Shown here piece after piece: positions 48,097 to 59,543 of a stretch of DNA of 64,000 nt (its first letter is position 1; the number at the start of each line of letters is the position of its first letter). The position numbers were made by a program, and so were the translations under genes. The notes below the pieces were generated by a model that did no database searches, was not told where the DNA came from, and was given only the letters and a program-made list of their open reading frames with translations. This DNA comes from Zygnema cylindricum (Eukaryota; Streptophyta; Zygnematophyceae; Zygnematales; Zygnemataceae): the NCBI GenBank assembly GCA_037447655.1, contig JBBHKE010000708.1, forward strand, positions 29,992 through 93,991, in the 5' to 3' direction.

Positions 48097-49729
48097 AGCA
48101 CAACCACTACAATCATCCATCATTTCATTATCCCCAAACTGAATACCTTCTACTACCGCAAGCTTTTTCATTTCCCTCAACCTATTAAAATGTACATGCC
48201 CCAACCGCTTATGCCAAATCATCAACTTAGGAACACCAACATAGTAAGCATTCTTCTTTTCATTACTCAGGTTAAGCCTAAACATTCCTTGGCTACCCTT
48301 ATCTAGCGTGAAGTAAACTTCATCCTTATATTTAGCTGTAAAGACTCCCTTTCGAGTGAAGGTATCAAACTCTTTGTCATCTAACACAAACGTAGAGAGA
48401 AGATTTTTACTCAGCTGAGGAATGTAGAGTACATTTGAGAATGTAAGAATAGAAGTCTTACCCTCCACTAAGACTTTCAGATCTATTGATCCCAGTAGAT
48501 CTGTAGTAACGAATCTCCCATTCCCATACTCTATTTCTATAGTAGGGATCTTTCTTAGCTTAGTGAAGAGTTCTTTATCACGACACATATGCATGGATGC
48601 ACTTGAGGTGATGATCCATACTTCTTCTGGAGCTTCCCGAATTGCTCCAAAGGCACATTTCTGTCTCCGAGGGATCTCCTTCTCCTCAAAATTCTGGTCA
48701 AAAAGAAGCTCCCCATCCTCCTCAAAAGACTCATCCTCGGTTTCCCCTGTCATTTTTGTAACCACAAGTGCGTTTTCTTCCCTCCGGAAGAACCCCCTCC
48801 ACGGTTCTCTTCGAGCCTTAGTTCCGACAGCTTGACAAAATCTGGGATAAAGTGTCCCGACTTTTTGCAATAATGACAAAGACCCTTTGGGGGCCTCTGT
48901 CCCCCAAAATGATATCTTTCCCCTCTATAAGGTTTCTTCGGGTCCTTCCCCCATCGGTCCCCTCCTGCTGCTAGAGCTTGAATGCTCTTTCCTCCTTTCC
49001 TAATCTCCATTGTGTTTTCTTGCACGAGTATCATCCTGATCACTGTGTTCCATTTCCATGAACAATCAGCCATTTCCGGTACTCGGTACACTATGTTCTC
49101 GTACTCATCTGGTAACTTCATAATAACGGTGTTAACTTTTATTTTCATTGTACTTGTCCACCCAGCACTTTCCATCTCTATATACAAACAAGAAAGATCA
49201 TTACAGTAATCTAACATCTTTCCTCCTTTGTAAGTGTAACTCACTAGCTTTTGCTCAGCCAACTAGAGCTTCTGAATAATTTCAGCACTATAAATCTCCA
49301 CCAAACTCACCCACAAGTCCTAGGCCTTGTAAATGTGAAGATGAGGAGTGGCCAAAGCTTGAGTGAGGTGCCTCACAATGAAGTTATTGGCAGCCATCTT
49401 TACATCCTCCCACATTTGAGTATCGTTCTCCGCGGTCTTCACGGTCGCCGCTCCCAGGACTGTGGCAATAGGAGTGAGGGGTGTCTCTTTCCCTTTCCTT
49501 TTTTCGGACACACTGTTGTCCCCATCATCTGCTCCTCCGCTGAGGCAGCTGTTGCTGCAGGAAACCTTACTCCTCCAAATCCTGGTGGAGTTCCCGAATG
49601 TGGATGTTTCACTTGTCCCAAACGATACCCCAGTATCGTTTTTCGCACAAAGCTACCATCATCATGGCTCCCCAATTGATGAACCCAGATCCATTGAAGG
49701 TGGGCACCCTAGAGGATGGGCCCATAACC
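48097..49729 (-). pseudogene. Copia gag, protease and integrase N-terminus of C
   Basis: From the primer site leftwards: Gag begins MGPSSRVPTFNGSGF at the primer-site ATG, then breaks into frames at 49439-49675, 49320-49511 and 48750-49262. The zinc knuckle is CHYCKKSGHFIPDF with the last cysteine replaced by F. The protease motif reads ITSSASMHMC, having lost the catalytic aspartate (DSGA to TSSA). The integrase N-terminus (HKRLGHVHFNRL, DCSGCA) runs to the insertion point of D. Dead by these substitutions as well as by frameshifts. Confidence 0.85.
49719..49729 (-). other. Half-tRNA primer binding site of C
   Basis: GGTTATGGGCC (extending to ...CCA) on the minus strand directly after the LTR; the contained ATG is the gag frame. 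Confidence 0.8.
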
Positions 49730-50054
49730 TGTAATTTTGTGTCCTCCATTGGACCACACAATACAGGAAGCCTCTTGATAGTATTTAACTAACCCACTTC
49801 AAGCCACAACCACTGCTGTCTAGGAAGGCAAAATGGTAGTTTGACGACACCCGTATGCTGCGTGGACTCCCTTAAGTCCGTAGCAAAAAGAATCACTGAA
49901 AACGGCCAACCAGCCGATTAGTTATGAGGTAGTAAAAATGCCAATTTGTACAAAATCTTTAAGGGAGAGGTGACTACCTACCAAAATTTTCTAAGTCTTG
50001 ATTCCCTCTAATAACTTCCATCTACTGAAGTACGTGCCAATCAGATAACTGTAC

Positions 50055-50091
50055 CGTACCAAAAGTACTACTGTCGGTGTACCTTTTGTAT
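50055..50091. promoter_or_regulatory. GTAC inverted repeat in LTR of C
   Basis: Arms GTACCAAAAGTAC and TGTACCTTTTGTATGG. It matches the 3' LTR of A at 23569-23605. Confidence 0.5.
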
Positions 50092-50434
50092 GGCATATGT
50101 ACAACAAGGTTATTAAATGGACGCGTGTCCGTTTTTCACTCGTCCGTACGTTCCTTGGATTTCCCATGACCAAATGTCATCTCTCCACGTGGCTCCAAGT
50201 CATGCCACGTCCCAAAACGCCAAGGTGACTTTTCCAGAATCTCGGCGACGACGTATGCCGTTGGATAAGAACCGACATTAAATGTCGTACGTCAAAACAA
50301 ATGTCAAATTCATTTGTTTCGTGCGGGATCCAGTCCGCACTGAATTTAACATTTTCTATGATGTTACATTTACATTTCCGTTAATCGGATTACAGGACGT
50401 AACATACTTTAAATATGAGTCACACCCTTTATAC

Positions 50435-50514
50435 TCTAGCGGAGATCTACGACAGACTAGTTAGAGCGGACAGCTACGCCACACACTACCGGTCGGGGTT
50501 CGAGTCCTGCTAGA
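50435..50514 (+). other. Antisense tRNA-like block in LTR of C
   Basis: Outer stem TCTAGC/GCTAGA, A-box-like GACTAGTTAGAGCGG and a perfect B-box GGTTCGAGTCC. The best-preserved pol III-like block among these LTRs; antisense to the element. Confidence 0.55.
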
Positions 50515-50710
50515 CTGAACCTTTTTGTAGAGAGTGACTTAAAGTCACTCTCTAACCCTGTCTATGGAGCTGAGGCAGCCATGGCTCCATCACTCTCTCT
50601 CTCTTTGAGTGACTAGAACAAGTATAGGTATAAGAGAGAAGAGATGAAGACAAGCTACCTGCATGTTCCTTTTAAGACCTAAAATATAACAAAAAATATT
50701 TATTTCAACA

Positions 50711-51783
50711 GAGGATTTGTGTTCACTAGCACGACCTAGTGGGGGATTTTTGTTCACTAACACGACCTAGATGAGGATTTGTGTTCCTTAGCACGACTTG
50801 ATGGAGGATTTGTGTTCACTAGCACGACCTGATGAAGGGTTTGTGATCACAAGCACAACCCGATAGATGATTATATTCACTAGCACGACCTGATGGGGGA
50901 TTTATATTCAATAGCACGACCTGATGGATGATTTCTCTTCACTAGCACGACCTGATGGAGGATTTGTGTTCAGTAGCACGACCTAATGGAGGATTTGTGT
51001 TCACTAACACGACCTGATGGAGGATTTATGTTCACTAAGACGACCTCATGGAGGATTTGTGTTCACTAGGACAACCTTATGGAGGATTTGTGTTCATTAG
51101 CACGAACTGATAGAGGATTTGTGTTCACTAGCACGACCTGATGAAGGATTTGTGTTCACTAGCACGACCTAGTGGGGGATTTGTGTTCACTAGCACGACC
51201 TAGTGGAGGATTTGTGTTCCCTAGCATGACCTGATGGATGATTTCTGTTCAATGGCATGACTTGGTGAATGATTTGTGTTCACTAGCACGACCTGGTGGA
51301 GAATTTCTGCTCACTAGCATGACGTGATGGAGGATTTGTGTTCACTTGCACGACCTGATGGAGGACTTGTGTTCACTAGCACGACTTCATGAAAGATTTG
51401 TGTTCACTAGCACGAATTGATGGAGGATTTGTGAGGAGTAATGTTCACTAGGAGGACCTGATGGAGGATTTGTGGTCACTAGCACGAATTAATGGAGGAT
51501 TTGTGTTAACTAGCACGACTTGATGGAGGATTTGTGTTGATGGGGGATTTTTGTTCACTAGCATGACCTGATGGAGGATTTATGTTCACTAACACGACCT
51601 GATGGAGGATTTGTGTTCACTAGCACGACTTGATGGAGGATTTGCATCTGTGTTCACTTGCACGACTTGATGGAGGATTTGTGAGGATTTGTGTTCCCTA
51701 GCATGACCTGATGGAGGATTTGTGTTCACTAGCACGACCTAATGGAGGATTTGTGTTCACTAGCACGACCCGATGGAGGATTT
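50711..51783. repeat. 31-bp minisatellite array, right block
   Basis: About 35 further units of the array at 24514-27634, resuming after element C. A few units near 51430-51690 carry short internal duplications (GATTTGTGAGGATTTGTG). The array ends abruptly at 51783. Confidence 0.95.
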
Positions 51784-53464
51784 TGAAAAATATTAATACC
51801 GGTAAATGTTTTCGTGGGATTAACGTTACCGCTTAATGGATTGTAGGCAAAAAAATAAAACGTAAAATAATCCTTGACAAATCCTACAATATCATATAAT
51901 CTTTACATATCCCCTAAAAACATTAGAATGCACTAGAATACTGTCTAATACGTGAAGAGGCTAAGAGTGAAATTGTGCGATGAATGTTAAGATCTAAAAA
52001 AAAAAATGTAGCAAACTTTTACACTTTTTAAAAGTAAGATATTAGTCCCAATCCGATTTTGGCTATTGTACAGATACCTTATCGCGCTTTATCTTTGAAG
52101 TTCTTATACGTTACGCAACATCAAGTTTTCACTAATTTCTATGAAAACACTTAGCTTTTTTTGGTAAAATATTTCTTTAAACATTTTATTAAACCATTTC
52201 GCAAGTTTAATCCAACCAATTTTAAGTGTATTATACTCCATGGGCTACCCAAGTATGTTACTATGCATGTTGGGCTGATTTATTCAAAATATATGTTGTT
52301 CTTTTTATTTTCTTTACTTTTTTTCGAACACATCGTATCAATTGAGTATTCGAACGACAACCTAATGGGAAAATTATGCACGAGTCACCAAATGGCAAGT
52401 AAAAATTTGCATAAACTTTGAACACTTTTTTATTATAGTTTTGGTCATTTTTTATCCTGCTTCCGAGGTATGTCAAACATAAACTTATCATTACTTACAA
52501 AGATTTACTTACCGTACATCTGTATATAGTCATATACGAATTTAGAGACAATGTAAATTGGAGAACGGCTTTAACTATCTTGTTTTTGTGCCAGTTGAAA
52601 CCGTGGTTAAATATAGACTAATAATATTTTGTATCGTTTGCTCAAAACACACTTATTTGAGTATATTCCTAGTTAGTACAAAAAAATAACAAAACGACAA
52701 ACAATTTGCATAGTTACAAAAAAAAATTAGTTGAAAGCTTTGGTACTCTTATTAAGGAGCTTTGAGAGGGTTCATATTATGACTTAGGGGGTGTGCCCAT
52801 CTAACCGATACTTTGAAGTGGTATTTTATATTTTAACAAAGATTCTTTGTACTACTTTGGAGAGCGTTAGAATGAGCGAAAGTGAAATCTTAAGTTTTGA
52901 AAAGTGACGGTCGTAGACGTGGTTGCAACCTTGTGATGGTTGTATTCAATTAAAACCTAGGATAGTTTGAGCAGGTTTAGTTAAAACCCAAGAAATAAAC
53001 TCAAAATTTTAATTCTAAGAAAAAACCATGACTTTTTAACGAAATACAAATCTTATATGAAACTTTTCAGTTTCTTGAATCTTTGGTAACTTATGTTTCC
53101 TAGTTGGACGGTTTTGTCACTACTAACTATGTTTACATGAAAGTTTTTGTCAGTCTTATATGCAATAAAATAGTTGGTTTATAATAAGGTTTATTCTTCT
53201 AGCTAGACAGGAAGATTTATATAGTGTGACCTTCTAGTATGGATTTTTTCGTAGCATCTCTTTACATAACTTTGTTCAATAGAAATGATGGTGAGTGATT
53301 GGGCTATAACGTTTCCTAAATTGTCTATTTTTGCAAAAAAAATCCAAAATTTTGACCAAACTACTTAAAGTTAACCTTAATAGACATCAATGCAGTAGAT
53401 TAAAACTTGAGACTAGTAAAACTCTGTTTATTATTAAAAACTTCAGGAATTCAAAGCAAGTTTT
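51784..53464. other. AT-rich stretch with a partial R1 copy
   Basis: No gene recognised. 52778-52950 matches the first part of repeat R1 (AAAGATTCTTTGTACTAC, GACGGTCGTAGACGTGG). Confidence 0.6.
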
Positions 53465-56400
53465 ATTTTTTGATTTTTCTCAAGTGATTTGCCTAGCAAA
53501 ATCAGATCATCTACATAAACCGCAAGATATGTGATCCCATCTTCTCCTTCCATAACAAAGGCTGATTGATTTGAAGCTAATTCTGGTGGATTCTCAATTG
53601 GTTAGAAACTCATCCAATTGCGGATTCCATTGCCGGGGGGGTTTGTTTGAGACCATATAGTGATTTCAATAGTTTATAGACCACAATTTTTTCATTTTTC
53701 CTCATAACCCTCCAGTTGCTTCATATAAATTACCTCCTCTACATCTTCATGCACGAAGGCGGTTTGGGCATGCATTTGACGCAATTCCATATCCTCTATT
53801 GCTGCTAACTTGAGGATGATTTTAACAATAGGAAAGCGGACCTCAGATGAGAAAGTTTCCTCAAAGTCTATTTCTCCTTTCTGACTGTATCTTTTAGCCA
53901 CTAATCTAGCCTTATGTGGATTCAATTTTACTTAGAACACCCACTTACAACCATAAACTTTTCTGTCGAGAGGGAGATATACCAACTCCCACGTTTAGGC
54001 CTCCATTAAAGATTTGATCTCATCATTTGCTGCTAAGGCCCATTGTTGCTTCTCACGAACCGAGAATGTTTCTTGAATGGTAAGAGGCTCCCCTGAGCTG
54101 ATGGAGAGAGCATACATGGTCCGTTCTCCTCTCAGTCGGTTGCTATGTCTCCTTCCTATGTCTTCTTCCCCTTGAAAAATGTGAGGGTGAAATTGTTCGA
54201 GCAGTATGATTTCAAGACGAGGCGGTTCCACATGCTCGGTCTAAAGTTCCTGTGTCGTGGGCTGGGTGGGAGAAGGTGATGTTGTTAGAGGAACAACAAA
54301 TGTAGAACTGGAAAATGGGGACCGCTTAAGAATCACATATTCCTTCATTAGGAAATGGGATCGATCAAGAATCACATTTTCCTTCATTTTCTCCTTTTTC
54401 TCGTTTTCTTTGAATGCAAAAACATCCACAAATTCACTTTTTTCTTTGACTTGAATGTTCCTAGCTATCTGGATTTTCTATTTTGTGGGCGGATATACTC
54501 TATAACTTTTGGATTCATTATCGTGGCCTAAGAGGATACCTAGAAGTCCTTTCGGAGCCAATTTGCAGTCTTGTGTATTATCCAAACTAAAGCATTTACT
54601 TCCAAAAACTCTGAAGTGATTGCCAAATACTTTGTTGCCTGTCCACACTTTATACGGTGTTTTATCTATTAACGACCTGGTTTTTAGTCTATTTTTGATA
54701 TAGGAGGCACAATTAAGGGCATGATCCCAAAAATTTGGGTCCACAACTTTATCTACCTTGATGGACCGAGCAATTTCAATCAAGGTTCGTTTCACCCTTT
54801 TTCCCACTCCATTCTGTTTTGGCGTGTATGGAACTGTGAACCAATGAGAGATTCCGTGTTTCTCAAGGTATGCTTTAAACTCCTTGGATATGTTTTTGAA
54901 CTCTTTAGATATGTATTTGCCTCTATTATCAGATCTCAAGGTAAAAACAGATTTTCTATACAGTTTTTCACTCCAGAATCCAATTGTGTTTGAAGTGAGA
55001 GAAGACCTCCTTTTTTTTTCATGAAGTAGATCTTGGTGAATCTAGAGAAGTCGTCTGTAAAGGTGGCCATGTACTTGAGTCCTCCAACTAATGGCAGGTC
55101 CCCAAACATTTGTATGAATCAGTTCCAAGATATTAGTAGCTCGGTGGATAACCACCTGAGGTAAGGGCAATTTGTGTAACTTGCCTAAAGCACAACCAAC
55201 ACACACATCAACTTTCTTTTCTCCTAGATTTACACCTTCTATCATGCCAATCTTAACCATCTTTCCAAGCTGTCATGATGAATATGACTAAGCTATTTAT
55301 GACACAAGTGATTATCAGATAATACACACGAGTAGAGAACATCTTCTTCATTAGCCACTTCCATCTCATCCAAATGATTAAGACCTCTAGTACCCACTAC
55401 AACCACCTTTTTTTCTTTACTAACAACTTTCTTCCTATTTTTCTAAAAGACCTCAAAGCCATTACTCTCTACATCAGATGTTGAAAACATTTTATTTTTT
55501 TTAACTTTGCAACATACACCAAATTATATAAGGTCATTTGGACAATCTGACCCTCTACCTCACACTGTAGATCTACTTGAACTTTAGCAATTGCATCAAT
55601 ACTCTGACCACATCCATAGTACATCTGTCTCGTCGAAATAGTCTACAGCTTTGTGAACATATTCTAATCCCAACTCATATGGGAGGAGGCGCCAGAGTCT
55701 ATGATCGAACTAGAATCTTTATCTCCTTCGGTGACCATTGTCAAGACAAAAAAAAAACTCCTCATCATCTGATTTCGCAAAGCTCACCACCGCCGGATCT
55801 TTGGCTTTGTCAAAAGTTTCGATGGAGAGCGTTGAAGATTTCAGTGGTGTTTTGGAATCTAACCTCTCTTTTTCTATCCATTGAGAAAAAACACATGTTT
55901 CACAAGCTTTTTGTATACAATGAACATTGACGAAATACATGGCATTTTTCATGACACTACACACTTGTCATATTCCTAAAACTCTCCTTGTTGACTTGAC
56001 TCCCTTTTACGAACCTGTGCATTCCAATACACTGAAAACTTCGAGGGCTTTATTGCTTGACAGCTGGTTTCTTCATCTACCATTAGATTTATGGCTGGAG
56101 CTAGATTCTAATATGCTTTGGGTAACTGTTTCAATTTTTTTGAGGCTCCTTTATATTCATCAAGATGGCCTCTCCTTAAAAACATGGCTTGTTAATATGT
56201 TGGGAAAGTCCTCCCTGGGCAAGCATTTTCTGATAATAACATTCTTAGACCTCAACAGTAATTTGCCATATTACCACCAGAATATTGATATTCTAGATCT
56301 TTCCACCAGTAAAAACCTCGTGCCATACATTGGCACGAGTGTCCATATCTCGGAGAGAACCAACAACCAGTCACCATGTTTATTTGGATTTGAGCTATAT

Positions 56401-56515
56401 GAAGCTCAATTGAGATCAACAATTTGATGAAATGAAGGAACGGAGTATTTTCTTTTCGCCCAATTGGCATCAGATCCCGCAGGGGTGCCGAATGGTTTTT
56501 TCTTGAGCTCTCCAT
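53465..56515 (-). pseudogene. Copia relic H (gag to reverse transcriptase)
   Basis: Minus-strand copia polyprotein in pieces. Traces of Gag at about 56250-56515; protease IIDSGASSHM at about 55690-55720; integrase zinc region at about 55190-55300 (CVGCALGKLHKLP); integrase core at 54478-54939 (RSDNRGKYIS, TPKQNGVGKRVKRTL); connection region at 53995-54231; reverse transcriptase at 53692-53925 (ARLVAKRYSQKGEIDFEETF) and a YVDD remnant at about 53500-53525. The core contains a small duplication (ISKEFKN). RNase H and both LTRs are missing. Sequence is closest to element D. Very old. Confidence 0.85.
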
Positions 56516-57510
56516 ATTTTACATCAAACTTGTGAATGTAAATGATATTTTCTTATGTTAGAAAGTCAGTACTTAATGTTGTTCATTTACTCTATTTTTA
56601 ATTCTTTTGAAAAAATTGTCCACATATTAGTTGAAAAAATTACGCTAATAGGTTCATAATACAAAAATAGCATAGCTTTTTACTTTAATTATATATGACG
56701 ACTTCAAAATAACGTCAAATGGAATCAAAACAACGTCAAACGACATCAAAATAGTGTGAACCAACCTCAAAACAATGTCATTCTTTACTCTATTAAAGAA
56801 AAAGTTGAGGGGACTTGGCTAAATTTAATTTAAAAGTTGTGTTTTCAACGTTTAAAACGGATCTCGTGTTCACATGGCCGACGTTTGAACGTGTGCGAAC
56901 AGATTGGGTCGATTAACTTTTATCATCCAACTTTGAGGTCACTATCACGTCTCGACTCATTTTTCCAACATTTTTTTCGTAATTTGGTACTAAATTACGT
57001 ACAGTTATGGTACGGTCTCACACACGTCGTACACCACATTGTTTATTTTTTGCCCAAATTAGAGTTATTAACGGTAAATAAACTGTACCTTTATCAACTT
57101 AAAAAAAAATAGTATTATCAATTCAATTTAAGGTTTAATGGTCAAAATTTAAGCATGCTAGTATGACTTTATTAACATTATAAGCGGTTCATAGTGTACC
57201 GTGTCATGTTGTGTTTAGAGATTAAAAATCGTCAAAGCTTCTTCAAAGCGCAAAATGCGAATGAAATATATGTACCAACCATAGTTCAAAAGTAGGTGAA
57301 AGTACGCCCATACAATATGCGTATTGTACGCAAAACATACAATATGACCTTAAGACCCATATTTTATTGGTCGCAAAATGAAAAAAAAATAGAAGCAGGG
57401 TTGAGGTGCACATCGATCGATAGAGAATTAAACGTCACACCTAAATTTTGAAAAACATTCGGACAAAAAAATATTTTCCTGTGAGTTTTGAGGTATTTTT
57501 TATTTAAACC
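56516..57510. other. AT-rich stretch, nothing recognised
   Basis: No gene. At about 57010-57070, GTACGGTCTCACACACGTCGTACACCACA resembles the left flank and end of the MITE at 6441, suggesting another fragment of that family. Confidence 0.45.
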
Positions 57511-57696
57511 GTCAGATTTGGACGATCGGACAGTCGTTGATAAAAGTAACGATCTAAAAAGATCACATGAAAAGCCCATAACACTACTTACGATAGGACT
57601 ATCGTCAGATTTGGACGATCTGACGGTCGCTGATCAAAGAAGCGATTTAAGAAGATCACATGAAAAGCCCATAACACAACTTACGATAAAGGCGCC
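57511..57696. repeat. 93-bp tandem duplication
   Basis: Two units, each starting GTCAGATTTGGACGATC and containing AAGATCACATGAAAAGCCCA, with about 85-90 percent identity by eye. Confidence 0.85.
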
Positions 57697-57786
57697 TACA
57701 AAAGGCCAACAATAGAAACGCCTACTTTTGAACTATGGTACCAACGGACAAAAATGAGAATTTGAAAAAGGGTTGTGGAATGTTAG

Positions 57787-58290
57787 GGTACGTCCCCATG
57801 TAATCGGTACTTTGATAAAGTATTTTGGACTGTAGTAAAGATTCTCCGTACTACGTTGAAGCGTGTCCCTATTTGCGAAAATGAAATGTGACGGTTGTAG
57901 ACGTAGGTACAACTTGTCACGATTGAAGCCAACTACGAAACTTCCGACGATTAGTGACGCCAACAAAAATAGCGACAGTGGTAGACGTCTAGATTTTTGT
58001 GAAATTGTAGATGTTTAGGGTTTGGTGACATTGTGACGTCATGCTCACTTGTGACAACGTCGACGTCACTGGTTCTATGACTTTCCGCCATGGTTTCCCG
58101 ATTTCGTTTTTTCTACTTTTCTCACTCGACTTGCCTTAAAAAAAAAAACTAAAAATTGTCAAAAATTATAATTTTAAAAGATCTTTCATTTTATACCAAT
58201 ATTGTTGTGTCTCATTCTAGAAAGTGTGAGATAAAAGCGATTGTGTGAAAGGGAGAGGAAGGAGGCGAGGCGCAAATTATAGCGTTCCCA
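57787..58290 (+). repeat. Dispersed repeat R1, copy 2 (most complete)
   Basis: Collinear with 1-472: AAAGATTCTCCGTACTAC, GACGGTTGTAGACGT, TGACGTCATGCTCACTTGTG, CGTCGACGTCAC, CCATGGTTTCCCGATTT, GATCTTTCATTTTATACCA and a purine-rich end. Non-coding. Confidence 0.75.
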
Positions 58291-58566
58291 TTTCTTAGCC
58301 CTAAATAACAAGGAGTTTTATTAACCTTTAACTGACCAGAAATATCAGCTTAGAAAGTCCTATACACTAAATATCTTTTGTTTTATTCAAACTAGAAGTA
58401 CTGTTTAAACTGGCACCCTTGCCGGTTCCAAAATCCGAAAACCGACTGTTTTTGGTTCGATCATGCCACATTTCAAAACACACACTGCAAATAGAGTTTT
58501 TTGGTGGAGTTTATTATTATTCTAAAAATGAAATATGAATAAAAAAATGTTGGAACACTCTTAAAC

Positions 58567-58637
58567 GCTCCGGTAGTCAACGGTCAGGATAGATGCCCTC
58601 TACGTATCAGACCCGAGCCCGACTCCCGGCCGGTGCA
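58567..58637 (+). pseudogene. tRNA-Arg(TCT)-like pseudogene
   Basis: Acceptor GCTCCGG/CCGGTGC (6 of 7), anticodon stem GATGC/GTATC, loop CCTCTAC with anticodon TCT, but C at position 33 instead of T and a shortened D arm. Related to 17220-17291. Confidence 0.55.
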
Positions 58638-58718
58638 CTAATCTAACTATCAGATAATATCCATATGTCTATGTCATAGAGTTTACAACTAAATTTTATA
58701 AACTTTTTGTCGCATACG

Positions 58719-58782
58719 GCGCCCTGTAGTGAGGATAGTTTTTTCCAAGTTTTTGACTCGGGTTCAACTCCCGGCTGGCGCA
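58719..58782 (+). pseudogene. Truncated tRNA-like sequence
   Basis: Begins GCGCCCTGTAG and ends GGGTTCAACTCCCGGCTGGCGCA with a good T arm; D and anticodon arms are collapsed. Same tRNA-Arg-like family. Confidence 0.45.
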
Positions 58783-59231
58783 GCAAATATTTCCCTTTGG
58801 AAGTGGATCGTCTATCTCTATTTGTATCGGGTTCAAGAAACGTCTTGATATTGTTCTGTGACTAAAGTTCTCTAGTTCGAAAACAACACGGCAGCTTACA
58901 CGTGAGATTTTTATATGCGCTCCGCCAAATACAATGCTTCTAAATTGTACTTTTTGTAAACCTTTTCGGTAAAGGGAACTAAGCGAAGTTCAAACGTCCC
59001 TAGTACCCGATTTGAGTTTTAATAGGGTGGATCGTAGAGGTTTCATTCGCATAAAACGCACGCATGAAACGTGCCAAAAATAATGAATATGCGCACGGAA
59101 CAAAATTCAAAAGTTTATAAAATGCGTTGACCGACTATGACTTCGTAATAAAATAAAGAAAAACATTTAATTCTTAATCAAAACGAAACGAAACACATTC
59201 CGATGTCACTTCTAATATCTCTCTATCTCTC
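58783..59231. other. Nothing recognised
   Basis: Short AT-rich stretch between tRNA-like sequence and MITE; no gene. Confidence 0.5.
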
Positions 59232-59543
59232 TACACCGTGACTCACTATTAGCGTTAAAAATACTGATTGGCGCCCCCAAATTTTGACCCTCGGAGCTAA
59301 AATAGATATTAATAACTGTTTTTTTTCTTTATGTTTAAAGTTAATTACTCTAATTTCGACTGTTTTTAAATTGTGTAATGAACGCAATGTGTCAATACAT
59401 ACTACAGGTGTACAGAATAAGTGTCAGATAAAGGCGTCGACTAATTCTATTTACCCAAAATCTATAACCCAAAATAGTGTTAATAACACTTATCATTTCT
59501 TTACGCTTATTATTTCCTAACTTGAATAGTTATTAGCGGTGTA
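59232..59543. mobile_element. MITE-like element, TACACC family
   Basis: 312 bp, left end TACACCGTGACTCACTATTAGCG, right end TTATTAGCGGTGTA; interior GCCCCCAAATTTTGACCC as in the 15.3-16.2 kb copies. TA at both ends. Confidence 0.6.

Larger units (their letters stand above)
27635..50710 (-). mobile_element. Copia retrotransposon C, host of insertions B and D
   Basis: Pieces: truncated 3' LTR 27635-27776 + 39353-39443 (split by B), pol 39457-42167, rest of pol and gag 48097-49729 (split by D), 5' LTR 49730-50710. The right flank GAGGA (50711-50715) is at the same point of the 31-bp unit as the target of F. The left target copy is lost because the 3' LTR is truncated to about 230 bp and joined to the minisatellite. 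All coding regions are broken. Confidence 0.85.
49730..50710 (-). repeat. 5' LTR of C
   Basis: 981 bp, TGTTGAAATAAATATT to AAAATTACA on the minus strand. The last 20 nt (49730-49749) start ATGGAGGACACA and are open through the primer site. Confidence 0.9.

Noticed and set aside
47860-48100. Alanine/serine/glutamine-rich C-terminus of the C protease-integrase frame
   Set aside because: This part is the 5' LTR of inserted element D; the fusion is accidental.
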